A stretch of DNA of 64,000 bases from Corynebacterium frankenforstense DSM 45800 (GCF_001941485.1 NZ_CP009247.1:682001-746000); one strand, 5' to 3'; shown: positions 36,843 through 45,675, counted from the stretch's first letter. Notes: a model not told the origin generated them from the sequence alone. Numbers and translations are program-made.

Positions 36843-37370
36843 ATGTCGAGTCAGCCCGAGGTGCGCGTGATCCGTTCGGCGCGGCGCCGCCGCACCGTGC
36901 AGGCGCGGTGGCGCGACGGCGTGGTCGAGGTGCGCGTGCCCGCGGCCATGACGCCGGCCGAGGAGGCCGAGGCCGTCGAGGGCATCGTGGCGAAGTTGCG
37001 GCGGCGTTCCGGTTCGGCGCCGCTTTCCGACGCCGCGTTGGCCGCCCGTGCGGACCGGCTCAACGAGGCACACCTGGAGGGCCGCGCCCGGTACAGCTCG
37101 GTGCGGTGGGTGAGCAACCAGAACACGCGCTGGGGCTCGTGCACCCAGGCGACGGGGGCGGTGCGCATCAGCGACCGGCTGCGGCAGGTGCCGGACTACG
37201 TGCTCGACGCGGTGCTCGTTCACGAGCTGGCGCACACCTTCGTGCCCGGCGGGCACACCGCGCAGTTCCACGAGTGGGCCGACCGGGCGCCGCACCTGGA
37301 GCGGGCCCGCGGTTTCCTCGAGGCCTACCAGCGCTTCGGCCCGGGTACCGCGGCCGGCGCGGGGGAGTAG
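36843..37370 (+). CDS. YgjP/WLM-type M48-like metallopeptidase (DUF45)
   Basis: 175 residues. The zinc motif VLVHELAHTFVPGGHTAQFHEWADR (given in parts: HELAH, then GGHTAQFHEW) and the preceding SVRWVSNQNTRWGSC are hallmarks of the YgjP/DUF45 family; WGSC is its most conserved block. Probably a soluble peptidase; substrates are unknown. ATG 36843 lies 8 nt after a TATCGT hexamer (36829-36834), so a leaderless or very short leader is likely. It is divergent from the ThiF-like gene. A dispersed-motif copy (37022-37033) lies in the non-conserved segment PLSDAALA. Confidence 0.82.
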   Translation: MSSQPEVRVIRSARRRRTVQARWRDGVVEVRVPAAMTPAEEAEAVEGIVAKLRRRSGSAPLSDAALAARADRLNEAHLEGRARYSSVRWVSNQNTRWGSCTQATGAVRISDRLRQVPDYVLDAVLVHELAHTFVPGGHTAQFHEWADRAPHLERARGFLEAYQRFGPGTAAGAGE

Positions 37371-37387
37371 GGCCCGGGACACACGAA

Positions 37388-37415
37388 AGCGGCACCGCGT
37401 CGTCGCGGTGCCGCT
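37388..37415. terminator. Bidirectional terminator hairpin
   Basis: AGCGGCACCGCG (37388-37399), loop TCGT, CGCGGTGCCGCT (37404-37415): a perfect 12-bp stem between convergent genes, flanked by AAA on the left and TCTCACTT on the right. Confidence 0.8.
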
Positions 37416-37465
37416 CTCACTTCGGCGGACCGCCGGGAGGATTCTCCGGCGGGCTGTCCGGCGGA

Positions 37466-38968
37466 CTACTCGGCGGGCTTGTCGCCCTTGCCATCCGCGC
37501 CGTCCGCACCGTCGCCGTTGTCGCTCTTGCCGTTCGAGTCGTCCTCGTCGGCGCCGTCACCGTCGGAGGTGTTCCCGTCGGCGTCGGCCTCGCCGCGGTT
37601 CTTCTCCTCCTCCTCTGCCAGCCGGCGCTCGAGCTCCTCGATCTCGCTGATCGGGTCGAAGCCCTCGGCGCCGCTGTCGTCGAGCAGGCCGTCGATGAAC
37701 TCCGCGGAGTTGTCCAGGTCCTCGGCCGTCGGCAGGAAGTCGGGGTGGTTCCACACGGCGTCGCGGCGCTCGACGCCCACGGCGACCTCCGCGCGGCGCC
37801 ACAGCTCCATGGCCTCGGAGACCTTCGGCGCGCCGAACTCGATGCCGACGACCTTGGCGAAGGCCTTCTCCGCCGAGCCACCGGTGGCCCGGCGGCGGCG
37901 CCACGCCTCGTTCATCGCGGCCGTCGAGGGGATGCGCTCGCCCATGGCGTTGGTGACCACCTGCTCGACCCAGCCCTCGACCAGGGCCAGCAGCGTCTCC
38001 AGCCGCGAGACCGCCGCGGCGTTGCGCGAGCTGATGCGCGGGGAGAGGTCCATGTTCTGCAGCTGCTGCATGGCCTCCTGGATGGCCTGCGGGTCGCCGG
38101 ACTCCAGGTTCAGCCCGCGGGCGGCCTCCTCGATGTGGGAGGTGTCGATGACCAGGCCGGCGGCGTACTCCTCGACGGAGGAGACCAGCCGCTCGACCAG
38201 CCAGGGCACGTGGCGGAAGAGGCGCTGGCGGGCGGCCTCGCGCGCGGCGATGTAGACGAGCACCTCCTGGGCGGGCACGTCCAGGTCGGCGGCGATGGCG
38301 TGGATGTTGCCCGGCAGCAGCGCGGTGGTGCCCTCCGGTGCGACGGGCAGGCCGAGGTCCGAGCCGGTCAGCGCCTGGCCGGCGAGCTCGCCGAGGGCGT
38401 GGCCGAGCTGCATGCCGAAGTTCATCCCGGACATCTGCTGCATCATCTGCGCCATCGGCCCGATCATCTGGCGGGCCTCCTCGGGCAGGGACTCCAGCTG
38501 GGCCTCGTTCATGTGCTCGGCGACCGGGGTGACCATGCGCTTCCACATCGGCAGGGTGCCCTCGAGCCAGTTCTCGGGCGTCCACGCCACGGGGCGGGAA
38601 CCGGAGGCCGGGAGCGTCGTGGCGTCGTCAAGCCACAGCTCGGCCAGCCGCACGGACTCCTCGACGGCCGTGGTGTCCTGCTCGCGCACGCCGCCGGACT
38701 TGCCGGTCAGCTCCTGGCGGGCGATGCGCATGGCCATCTCGTAGTTGACGGGGCCGGCGCCCTCCGGCGAGTTCATCGACGAGCCCATCCCGGAGAGCAT
38801 CTGCCCGAACTGGTTGAGGATGTCGCCTAAACCGCCCGCACCGGCGCCGCCCGCCCCGGCGCCGGGGAAGAAGGCGCCGAAGGGGTTCTGGTCGCCGCGC
38901 TTGTCGCGGTCGTTGTCGTCGTCATCGTCGTTGTTGCCGAAGGTAAAACCGAATCCGCCTGAAGTCAT
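37466..38968 (-). CDS. DUF2342 zinc-dependent metalloprotease-like protein (Rv3195 family)
   Basis: 500 residues. The N-terminus is Gly/Asn/Asp-rich (FGFTFGNNDDDDDN). The central helical domain carries the family blocks PVNYEMAMRIARQEL, AELWLDDATTLP, ENWLEGTLPMWKRMV, LGHALGELAGQALTGSDLGLP, EVLVYIAAREAARQRLFRHVPWL and LALVEGWVEQVV. The family (TIGR03624) has a weak zincin-like fold; its activity is unproven. The C-terminal ~90 residues are an acidic Asp/Gly/Asn-rich tail. The start ATG has little ribosome-site signal. The gene is divergent from ylbL, as in mycobacteria. Confidence 0.85.
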   Translation of the reverse strand: MTSGGFGFTFGNNDDDDDNDRDKRGDQNPFGAFFPGAGAGGAGAGGLGDILNQFGQMLSGMGSSMNSPEGAGPVNYEMAMRIARQELTGKSGGVREQDTTAVEESVRLAELWLDDATTLPASGSRPVAWTPENWLEGTLPMWKRMVTPVAEHMNEAQLESLPEEARQMIGPMAQMMQQMSGMNFGMQLGHALGELAGQALTGSDLGLPVAPEGTTALLPGNIHAIAADLDVPAQEVLVYIAAREAARQRLFRHVPWLVERLVSSVEEYAAGLVIDTSHIEEAARGLNLESGDPQAIQEAMQQLQNMDLSPRISSRNAAAVSRLETLLALVEGWVEQVVTNAMGERIPSTAAMNEAWRRRRATGGSAEKAFAKVVGIEFGAPKVSEAMELWRRAEVAVGVERRDAVWNHPDFLPTAEDLDNSAEFIDGLLDDSGAEGFDPISEIEELERRLAEEEEKNRGEADADGNTSDGDGADEDDSNGKSDNGDGADGADGKGDKPAE

Positions 38969-39051
38969 GCCTCCAAACTACCGGCAGGCCGGGACGGCGA
39001 CCACGGTCCCGGCAACGCTGTCAGCGAACACGCCCCTGTAGCGTGGTGGGG

Positions 39052-40104
39052 GTGAATCGCCGCCTTCGAACCGTCGTCTGGGGCGCCGTGCCCGTCGTGG
39101 CACTGGCCGCCCTGGTCTCGCTGGACCATGTCCCGGGCACCGACTACTCGCTGACCGTGCCCTACGTCGCGGAGGGCCCCGGGCCCAGCTTCGACACCCT
39201 CGGCGAGGTCGACGGCGAGGAGGTCATCGCCCTCGAGGGCGTCGAGGAGGAGGACACCGGCGGCCAGCTCAACATGACCACCGTCGCGGTGCGCTCGCAG
39301 CTCACCCTCGCCCAGGCGCTGGGCCGCTGGCTGTTCAGCGACGACACGCTGGTGCCCGCCGAGCAGGTCTTCCCCTCGGACATGACGCGCGAGGAGATCG
39401 ACCGCTCCAACCAGGTGGCCTTCTCCTCCTCCGAGGCCGCGGCCACCACCGCCGCGCTGACGCATCTGGACCGCCCCCTGGTCGTGGAGGTCGCCGGCGT
39501 GCTCGACGACACCTCGGCCTCCGGCGTGGTCGAGGAGGGCGACCGGCTGCTCGCCGTCGACGGGAAGAAGGTGGAGCGCCCCGGCGCGGTGCGCGACGCG
39601 GTGCTGGAGCACGAACCCGGCGACGAGGTCACCCTGACGCTCTCGCGCGGCGGGGAGGAGCGCGAGGAGACGATCACCCTCGGCGAGAGCCCCGAGGACC
39701 CCGAGCGCCCGCTGCTGGGCGTGCTGATGGGCGCGGCCTCGGCCGACGGCATCCAGGTCGACTACAACCTGCAGGACATCGGCGGCCCGAGCGCGGGCAT
39801 GATCTTCTCGCTGGCCGTCATCGACAAGCTGACCCCGGGCGCGCTGACCGGCGGGCACTTCGTGGCCGGCACCGGCACCATCGACGAGGACGGCTCCGTC
39901 GGCGAGATCGGCGGCATCGAGCACAAGGTGCGTGCCGCCCGCGACCTGGGCGCCGAGCTCTTCCTCGCGCCCGCGGGCAACTGCTCCGCGCTGGCCGGCC
40001 AGGACACCGGCGACATGACGGTGGCCAAGGTCGCCGACCTGGACGACGCGATCGACGCGATGGACGACTTCGCCGCCGGCCGCGAGGTCACCACCTGCGA
40101 CTGA
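39052..40104 (+). CDS. YlbL family Lon-like protease with PDZ domain
   Basis: 350 residues. An N-terminal TM segment (about 9-27) is followed by an extracytoplasmic region, a PDZ domain (about 140-215, VVEEGDRLLAVDGKKVERPGAV), and a Lon-type proteolytic domain with the Ser-Lys dyad Ser247 (GGPSAGM) and Lys292 (GIEHKVRAA). It is likely a membrane-tethered quality-control protease. GTG 39052 lies 7 nt after TAGCGT (39039-39044), so the transcript is probably leaderless; the GTG at 39043 overlaps that -10 and is less likely. Confidence 0.9.
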   Translation: MNRRLRTVVWGAVPVVALAALVSLDHVPGTDYSLTVPYVAEGPGPSFDTLGEVDGEEVIALEGVEEEDTGGQLNMTTVAVRSQLTLAQALGRWLFSDDTLVPAEQVFPSDMTREEIDRSNQVAFSSSEAAATTAALTHLDRPLVVEVAGVLDDTSASGVVEEGDRLLAVDGKKVERPGAVRDAVLEHEPGDEVTLTLSRGGEEREETITLGESPEDPERPLLGVLMGAASADGIQVDYNLQDIGGPSAGMIFSLAVIDKLTPGALTGGHFVAGTGTIDEDGSVGEIGGIEHKVRAARDLGAELFLAPAGNCSALAGQDTGDMTVAKVADLDDAIDAMDDFAAGREVTTCD

Positions 40105-40115
40105 CGCCGCGGGGC

Positions 40116-40838
40116 CTACCTGCGCGCGGCGGTGGCCGACTCGCTCGGCTCGCTGCTCGACGCCGCGCCGGTCTCGGACCCGCGGTCGTCGCCGCGGTCG
40201 CGCTCGCTCGGCTCGCGGTCACCGGAGCGGTCGGGGTGCTCCGGGGCGGTCCAGTCCTCCGGCGGCTCGGCCAGGCCGAGCTCGTAGATGCGGTCCTCGG
40301 GGTCGATCTGGTCGGTCGAGGCCATCTGCTGGACCACGAGGCCGCGCTCGTTGTCCACCACGGTCAGGATCGCGGTGTTGCCCAGCGTGGACCAGCCGAC
40401 GACGCGGTCCTTCTTGTCCTCGACCACGCGCGAGCTGCGCAGCTCGGTGAGCACCTGGGTCGTCGAGGCGGCCTTCGACTCCGAGGCGAAGAACTGGAAC
40501 TGGCCGACCTCGCTGCCCGAGCACTCCACGGAGTCCTCCAGCCCGTTGGGCGTGCAAGAGTCGAACTGGTCGAACAGCTCGTCGGGCACCAGGCCGGAGA
40601 ACCGCTCACGGGTCTTGGCCAGCTCGCGCTCCTCCTCGCTGGCGGTGGTGCTCGCGCTGCTCGACTCGGAGGTGTCCGTGGTCTCCTCGGGCACGCTTTC
40701 CGACGTCGCGCTGGTCTCCGTGGCCGGTTCCGGCTCGGCGTCGTCGGTGCCGCACGCGGTGAGCGTGAGCGTCAGCGCGGCCGCGGCCGCCAGAGGCAGG
40801 CCTCGGCGGACGAGGCGGAGGCGGGCGTTAGCGGTCAC
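40116..40838 (-). CDS. Secreted lipoprotein of unknown function
   Basis: 240 residues. The signal peptide ends in the lipobox LTAC (Cys29), followed by a Ser/Thr/Glu-rich linker and a globular part with two cysteines (DSCTPNGLEDSVECSG) that may form a disulfide, then a highly charged C-terminal tail (RSGDREPSERDRGDDR). I do not recognise the domain. It is convergent with the YlbL gene (11 bp apart) with no clear terminator between. The PPA1309 gene lies upstream on the same strand. A dispersed-motif copy (40695-40706) falls in the linker. Confidence 0.75.
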   Translation of the reverse strand: MTANARLRLVRRGLPLAAAAALTLTLTACGTDDAEPEPATETSATSESVPEETTDTSESSSASTTASEEERELAKTRERFSGLVPDELFDQFDSCTPNGLEDSVECSGSEVGQFQFFASESKAASTTQVLTELRSSRVVEDKKDRVVGWSTLGNTAILTVVDNERGLVVQQMASTDQIDPEDRIYELGLAEPPEDWTAPEHPDRSGDREPSERDRGDDRGSETGAASSSEPSESATAARR

Positions 40839-40927
40839 GGCGGGACACCTTTCTTCGGCCGGGGGTTTTACGCCCGTCCATCGTAACCGCAGGCGGGCAC
40901 ACGGGGGTCCTGAGGGCTCTCCCGGTG

Positions 40928-41458
40928 CTAGCCCTCGCCGAAGGTCGGGTCCTGCTCGAGGCCCTGGCGCAGCAGCGCGATGACCCCGGGGGCCACGCCG
41001 GGCCCGCCGCGCAGGTCGATCTCGTCCTCGGCGAAGGGGCCGCGCTCCTCGAGCTCGGCCTCGGTGGGGCGGCGCTGCAGCAGGGTCAGCTCCGCGCCCG
41101 AGCGCAGCACCCCGGAGAAGAGGCGCGCGCGGTAGGTCTCGGACTCCGCGCCGGCCGAGGAGTCGCGGAAGACGATCTCCTGGGCGAGCACCGCGCCGGC
41201 GACCTCGCCGGGCCAGGCGATGCGGCCGAGGTAGTCGAGCAGCTCACCGGAGCCGGGCGTGATGCCCTCGGGCAGGCCCTCCTGGACGACCAGGGTCAGC
41301 GGGTCCTCCTCGACGTCGGCGACCTGGTCCGCCAGCAGCCGGGAGGGCACCAGCCCGAACAGCGTCGGCTGCGCGTCCCAGCCCTCCGCGTGGACGAAGT
41401 CGACGGCCTCGAGCATCGCGCGGTTGAGCGCCTGGTGGCTCTGTGCGGGATCGTTCAC
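40928..41458 (-). CDS. PPA1309 family protein
   Basis: 176 residues from the GTG at 41458. The family block HQALNRAMLEAVDFVHAEGWDAQPTLFGLVPS is at the N-terminus, followed by QEGLPEGI, RIAWPGEVAGAVLAQEIVF and RLFSGVLRSGAELTLLQ. A soluble alpha/beta protein found throughout actinobacteria next to the UPF0182 gene; function unknown. An open frame continues upstream but has a low-complexity Arg/Ala composition and is non-conserved, so the GTG is preferred. It is divergent from UPF0182. Confidence 0.82.
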   Translation of the reverse strand: MNDPAQSHQALNRAMLEAVDFVHAEGWDAQPTLFGLVPSRLLADQVADVEEDPLTLVVQEGLPEGITPGSGELLDYLGRIAWPGEVAGAVLAQEIVFRDSSAGAESETYRARLFSGVLRSGAELTLLQRRPTEAELEERGPFAEDEIDLRGGPGVAPGVIALLRQGLEQDPTFGEG

Positions 41459-41786
41459 TTCTTCTGTGCCTTCCTCTCGGTTCTCGCTCCCCGTGTCTCT
41501 GCCCCATATTGTGCCCCGGGCGCGGCCGGCACCGGGGCGCGGGCGCCACGCGCCGCGCCGCACACGCCGGCGACGGCGGGCGGCGCGGCGTCGGAAAGCG
41601 ACGCACCACGCACCACACGCCGCACACGCCGGCGGTCGGGGCAGTGGCGCACGGCGTCGGAAAGCGAGCTGAACGGGACGGTGCATTTGGCTTGGAGTCC
41701 CGTTAAATTCGTATGGTGGAACGTACACCCGTCTGCGGGCGGGAAGTACCGCTTGTTACCGCCAACGCAACACTTGAGGAGACGTC
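41459..41786. other. 328-bp divergent spacer with imperfect direct repeats
   Basis: No supported gene. Two imperfect direct repeats of about 62-67 bp carry GCCGCACACGCCGGCG (41557-41572, 41619-41634) and each ends in an exact copy of GCGTCGGAAAGC (41588-41599, 41654-41665). A lower-GC stretch (41685-41785) probably holds the UPF0182 promoter, though no clear -35/-10 pair could be fixed. Confidence 0.75.
41552..41665 (+). repeat. Two stem-loop plus motif units in tandem
   Basis: Unit 1: arms GCCGCGCCGC (41552-41561) and GCGGCGCGGC (41580-41589) lead into the motif at 41588-41599. Unit 2: arms ACGCCG (41626-41631) and CGGCGT (41652-41657) lead into the motif at 41654-41665. Both face the UPF0182 gene. 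Confidence 0.65.
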
Positions 41787-44786
41787 TTGGCGAACGGATT
41801 AAGGACCCCCGCCGCCCCGATGCGGCGCCCGAACAAGGCGATCAGCACCACCATCGCGGTGATCGCCGTGCTGGTGATCCTGGCCCCGGTGCTCATCGGG
41901 GTCTACACCGACTGGCTCTGGTTCGGGGAGGTGGACTTCAGGGGCGTGTTCACCAAGGTCGTGGTCGTGCGCATCATCCTCTTCGTGGTGTTCGCGCTGC
42001 TCGCCGGGGCGATCGCCTTCGCCGCGGGCTTCTTGACCTGGCGCAACCGGCCCCGGGAACTCGGTGACACCGACCTGAACTCGCCGGTGCACCAGTACCG
42101 CATGGTCATCGAGCGCTCCGTGCGCCTGCTGCTGATCGGCGTGCCGGTCATCGTCGGGCTGTTCGCCGGCGTCTTCGGCCAGTCGACCTGGCGGACCGTG
42201 ATGATGTTCCTCAACCGGCAGGACTTCGGCTCCGCGGACGCGCAGTTCGGCAAGGACCTCGGCTTCTACGCCTTCCAGCTGCCGTTCCTGGAGCTCGTCG
42301 CCTCGTCGCTGTCGACGATCCTCATCGTCGCCTTCCTCATCGCGCTGGTGGGCTACTACCTGCTCGGCGGCATCCGCGTGGGCAACCAGGCCACCGGCGT
42401 GCGCGGCACCGTCAGCCGGCCGGCGCGCATCCAGCTGATGGTCACCGCCGGGCTGTGGATGCTGGTCAAGGTCTTCCAGTACTGGCTCGACCGCTTCGGC
42501 CTGCTGATCAACGAGAACCAGACCTTCACCGGCGCCAGCTACACCGACGTGCACGCCCAGCTGCCGGCCAAGATCATCCTGATGGTCATCGGCCTGGTCG
42601 TCGCCTTCGCCTTCTTCTCCGCCGTGGTGCTCAAGGACCTGCGCGTGCCGGCCCTGGCCACCGTGCTCATGGTCGTCTCCGCGCTCGTTGTCGGCGCCGC
42701 CTGGCCGCTGATGCTGGAGCGCTTCTCGGTCAACCCGAACCGCCAGCAGAAGGAGGCCGAGTTCATCGCCCGCAACATCGAGGCGACGCGCGAGGCCTAC
42801 GGGCTGACCGACGACAAGGTCACCTACCTGGACAACTGGGGCGCGGACGGCGCGAGCAACGAGAAGGTCGCCAACGACGAGGAGACCATCTCCAACATCC
42901 GCCTGCTGGACCCGGAGATCCTCTCGCCGACGTTCACCCAGCAACAGCAGCTGCGCAACTTCTACGGCTTCCCGGACACCCTGGCGGTGGACCGCTACGA
43001 GGTCGACGGCGAGACCCGCGACTTCGTGGTCGCCGCCCGTGAGCTCGACCCGAACGCGCTGCGCGAGAACCAGCAGGACTGGATCAACCGCCACACCGTC
43101 TACACCCACGGCAACGGCTTCATCGCCGCGCCGGGCAACCAGGTCGACGAGGTCGCCCGCGACGTCGGCTCCACCCGCGGCGGCTACCCCGTCTACACGG
43201 TCTCGGACCTGCAGAGCAACGAGGTCGCCCGCGAGAAGGAGGCCACCGAGGAGCTCGGCATCAAGGTCGACCAGCCGCGCATCTACTTCGGCCCGGTCAT
43301 CGCCTCGGCCAACGACGGCGCGGACTACGCGATCGTCGGCGCCGACACCGAGGAGCCCGTCGAGTACGACACGGACAACTCGAGCTACACCTACACCGGC
43401 TCGGGCGGCGTGGGCATCGGCAACTGGATCAACCGCCTGGCCTTCGCCGGCAAGTACCAGGAGATGAACCTGATCCTGTCCGACCGCGTCGGCGGGGACT
43501 CCAAGATCATCTTCGACCGCGACCCGCGCACCCGCGTGGAGAAGGTCGCCCCCTGGCTGACCACGGACTCCAAGACCTACCCGGCCGTCGTCGACGGGCG
43601 CGTGAAGTGGATCGTGGACGGCTACACCACGCTGGACTCGCTGCCGTACTCGACGCAGACCTCGCTGCAGGGTGCGACCGAGGACGCGCTGAACCCGGAC
43701 GGCACCAGCCAGCGCCTGGTCTACGACGAGGTCGGCTACATCCGTAACTCGGTCAAGGCCACCGTCGACGCCTACGACGGCACCGTGGAGCTCTACGAGT
43801 TCGACTCCGAGGACCCGGTGCTCAAGGCCTGGGAGGGCATCTTCCCGGACACCGTCAAGCCGAAGAGCGAGATCTCCGACGAGCTGCGCGAGCACCTGCG
43901 CTACCCGGAGGACCTCTTCAAGGTCCAGCGTGAGCTGCTCACCCGCTACCACGTCGACGACCCGACGGTGTTCTTCACCAACGACGCGTTCTGGTCCGTG
44001 CCCGGCGACCCGACGGCCGCCGAGGAGAACCAGAGCCTGGCCCAGCCGCCGTACTACGTCACCGCGCGCGACCCGCGCGACGAGAACGGCGAGGCGTCCT
44101 TCCAGCTGATCACCCCGTTCCGCGGCCTGAACCGTGAGTTCCTCTCCGCGCACATGACGGTGACCTCGGACCCCGACAACTACGGCGAGATCACCGTGCG
44201 CGTGCTGCCGACGAACACGCAGACGCAGGGCCCGAAGCAGGCGCAGGACACGATGATGTCCTCCGACGAGATCGCCCGTGACCGCACGCTGTGGCAGAAC
44301 ACCACGGACCTGCACAACGGCAACCTGCTGACCCTGCCGGTCGGCGGCGGCGAGATCCTCTACGTCGAGCCGGTCTACTCGCAGCGCAAGGGCCAGGAGT
44401 CCGCGTTCCCGAAGCTGCTGCGCGTGCTGGTCTCCTACAAGGGCCAGGTCGGCTACGCGCCGACGATCTCCGAGGCGCTGCAGCAGGTCGGCATCAACCC
44501 GAAGGCCGCCCAGGACATCACCGAGATCGAGGGTGACGGCGACGGCGAGGCCGGCGGCGACGCCGAGGACCAGAAGTCCGGCGAGGCCGACAAGGACACC
44601 GAGGAGACGACCGGCCCGTCCGCGCCGGCCGGCGGCTCGGGTGCCGAGGGCGACGCCATCCAGCGCATCAACGACGCCCTCAACGGCCTGGAGAAGGCCC
44701 GGGGCGGCTCCCACGAGGAGTACGGCAAGGCTCTCGACGAGCTGGACAAGGCGGTGGAGGCCTACCGCCAGGCCGAGGGCAACTAG
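41787..44786 (+). CDS. UPF0182 family large membrane protein
   Basis: 999 residues. Seven hydrophobic segments lie in the first ~290 residues (for example 19-41, 57-80, 110-130, 165-195, 214-232, 258-280, 285-302). A ~600-residue extracytoplasmic domain follows (RQQKEAEFIARNIEATREAYGL, FYGFPDTLAVDRY, YVTARDPRDENG), then an acidic low-complexity tail from about 910. The family is widespread in actinobacteria (Rv3193c) and uncharacterised. The start is a TTG at 41787, 5 nt after AGGAG; the ATG at 41820 has no ribosome site. Confidence 0.9.
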   Translation: MANGLRTPAAPMRRPNKAISTTIAVIAVLVILAPVLIGVYTDWLWFGEVDFRGVFTKVVVVRIILFVVFALLAGAIAFAAGFLTWRNRPRELGDTDLNSPVHQYRMVIERSVRLLLIGVPVIVGLFAGVFGQSTWRTVMMFLNRQDFGSADAQFGKDLGFYAFQLPFLELVASSLSTILIVAFLIALVGYYLLGGIRVGNQATGVRGTVSRPARIQLMVTAGLWMLVKVFQYWLDRFGLLINENQTFTGASYTDVHAQLPAKIILMVIGLVVAFAFFSAVVLKDLRVPALATVLMVVSALVVGAAWPLMLERFSVNPNRQQKEAEFIARNIEATREAYGLTDDKVTYLDNWGADGASNEKVANDEETISNIRLLDPEILSPTFTQQQQLRNFYGFPDTLAVDRYEVDGETRDFVVAARELDPNALRENQQDWINRHTVYTHGNGFIAAPGNQVDEVARDVGSTRGGYPVYTVSDLQSNEVAREKEATEELGIKVDQPRIYFGPVIASANDGADYAIVGADTEEPVEYDTDNSSYTYTGSGGVGIGNWINRLAFAGKYQEMNLILSDRVGGDSKIIFDRDPRTRVEKVAPWLTTDSKTYPAVVDGRVKWIVDGYTTLDSLPYSTQTSLQGATEDALNPDGTSQRLVYDEVGYIRNSVKATVDAYDGTVELYEFDSEDPVLKAWEGIFPDTVKPKSEISDELREHLRYPEDLFKVQRELLTRYHVDDPTVFFTNDAFWSVPGDPTAAEENQSLAQPPYYVTARDPRDENGEASFQLITPFRGLNREFLSAHMTVTSDPDNYGEITVRVLPTNTQTQGPKQAQDTMMSSDEIARDRTLWQNTTDLHNGNLLTLPVGGGEILYVEPVYSQRKGQESAFPKLLRVLVSYKGQVGYAPTISEALQQVGINPKAAQDITEIEGDGDGEAGGDAEDQKSGEADKDTEETTGPSAPAGGSGAEGDAIQRINDALNGLEKARGGSHEEYGKALDELDKAVEAYRQAEGN

Positions 44787-44789
44787 CCC

Positions 44790-44842
44790 GCTTGCCGACG
44801 TCGCGCCCCACGGCGACCGCGCCCGCGGTCACCGTGGGGCGC
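44790..44842 (+). terminator. Dispersed motif abutting the UPF0182 terminator hairpin
   Basis: GCTTGCCGACGT (44790-44801, minus-oriented motif) is followed at once by a long stem, GCGCCCCACGG...CCGTGGGGCGC (44803-44813 with 44832-44842), with an inner GACCGC/GCGGTC stem. TTCGTGTG follows. It is 4 bp after the UPF0182 stop. Confidence 0.8.
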
Positions 44843-44988
44843 TTCGTGTGCGTGCCGCGCTCCGTGTGCGTGCGGGTGCCGGGTGCCGGGAGCCGGGAGC
44901 CCGGCGGGGTCCGTGCGGGGGCTTTCGCGTGAGAAGTGGCGCACGTGTGTCTCTTTGTGGCGTCGTTTTCACGGGCTGCGCAGGGGAT

Positions 44989-45017
44989 TTGGACTGTGGC
45001 GGGGTTCTGGTTAAAGT
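44989..45017 (+). promoter_or_regulatory. tRNA-fMet promoter
   Basis: TTGGAC (44989-44994), a 17-bp spacer and TAAAGT (45012-45017). Transcription would begin around 45024, inside the repeated GTATCCG block and about 40 nt ahead of the mature tRNA. Confidence 0.7.
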
Positions 45018-45019
45018 AT

Positions 45020-45058
45020 GTATCCGTTGCCGCAAGGCACGGTATCCGGAACGGATAC
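45020..45058. repeat. GTATCCG repeats in the tRNA-fMet leader
   Basis: GTATCCGTT (45020-45028), GTATCCG (45042-45048) and its inverse CGGATAC (45052-45058). The last two form a 7-bp palindrome with a 3-nt centre, and the outer pair forms a 9-bp inverted repeat. They lie between the -10 and the mature tRNA and could be pre-tRNA structure or an operator. Confidence 0.6.
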
Positions 45059-45062
45059 GTGA

Positions 45063-45139
45063 CGCGGGGTGGAGCAGCTCGGTAGCTCGCTGGGCTCATA
45101 ACCCAGAGGTCGTAGGTTCGAATCCTGCCCCCGCTACCA
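45063..45139 (+). tRNA. Initiator tRNA-fMet (CAT)
   Basis: 77 nt including an encoded CCA. The acceptor stem CGCGGGG pairs with CCCCGC except for the first base, a C1 x U72 mismatch that marks initiator tRNAs. The anticodon loop is CTCATAA with anticodon CAT, preceded by the GGG/CCC pairs of the initiator anticodon stem. The T loop is GTTCGAATC. A terminator hairpin follows 5 nt later. Confidence 0.97.
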
Positions 45140-45143
45140 CTTG

Positions 45144-45182
45144 AAGCGCCGGCCGCAAGCGAGAAGCTTGTGGTCGGCGCTT
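45144..45182 (+). terminator. tRNA-fMet terminator
   Basis: AAGCGCCGGCCGCAAGC (45144-45160), loop GAGAA, GCTTGTGGTCGGCGCTT (45166-45182), 17-bp arms with one G-T wobble or mismatch, followed by TGTCTG. Confidence 0.8.
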
Positions 45183-45267
45183 TGTCTGTGCCCGGGGTGG
45201 GGTGTTCGGTCGTCAGGTCGGGGGAGCACACGGACGGGGCCGGGCTGCCGCCCCATTCGCTCGCTTG

Positions 45268-45618
45268 TCACCTGGCCTGGCCGGGGACCCCGGTGACCAT
45301 CGGCACGGTGGGGAAAGGGGTGTCCTCCGGGGTGGGGGTGGTCTCGCCGTCGTAGAGCCGGACCTCCCTGTCCTCCCGCTCAGCGTTCTTGGTCTCCCAG
45401 GAGTCGCCCGCCAGTCCGAACACGAAACCGAAGATCGAGAGCACCAGTGCTAACGGGAGCCAGGCGATGCACAGGGAGATTCCCCTGAACAGCGGCCCGA
45501 TCACCGCGCCTTGACGGATGACCGAGAACAGGGTGAACACTCCGATTGCGATGAATCCCCAGGTGATGAAGTTGAATGAGCCGGCACCGTCGGTGAGGAA
45601 GTTCGTTCCGGTGATCAT
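45268..45618 (-). CDS. Small membrane protein, unknown
   Basis: 116 residues. Two hydrophobic stretches, about 18-36 (FITWGFIAIGVFTLFSVI) and 46-70 (GISLCIAWLPLALVLSIFGFVFGLAG), then a charged cytoplasmic or external tail rich in Glu, Thr and Pro. AGGGAGA lies before the ATG at 45618. The lower G+C and codon usage differ from the flanking core genes, consistent with acquired DNA beside the tRNA. I do not recognise the family. The upstream same-strand gene is 45719-46015, with a hairpin between them. Confidence 0.65.
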   Translation of the reverse strand: MITGTNFLTDGAGSFNFITWGFIAIGVFTLFSVIRQGAVIGPLFRGISLCIAWLPLALVLSIFGFVFGLAGDSWETKNAEREDREVRLYDGETTPTPEDTPFPTVPMVTGVPGQAR

Positions 45619-45675
45619 GTCGTCTCCCTGATTGTCGTGACGAGGAAATCTTGCGTCGATGAGTTGGGACTGATT

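Noticed and set aside
40928-41728. Longer form of the PPA1309 protein starting near 41728
   Set aside because: The extra ~90 residues are Arg/Ala low complexity across a repeat-bearing spacer, and the family starts at the later GTG.
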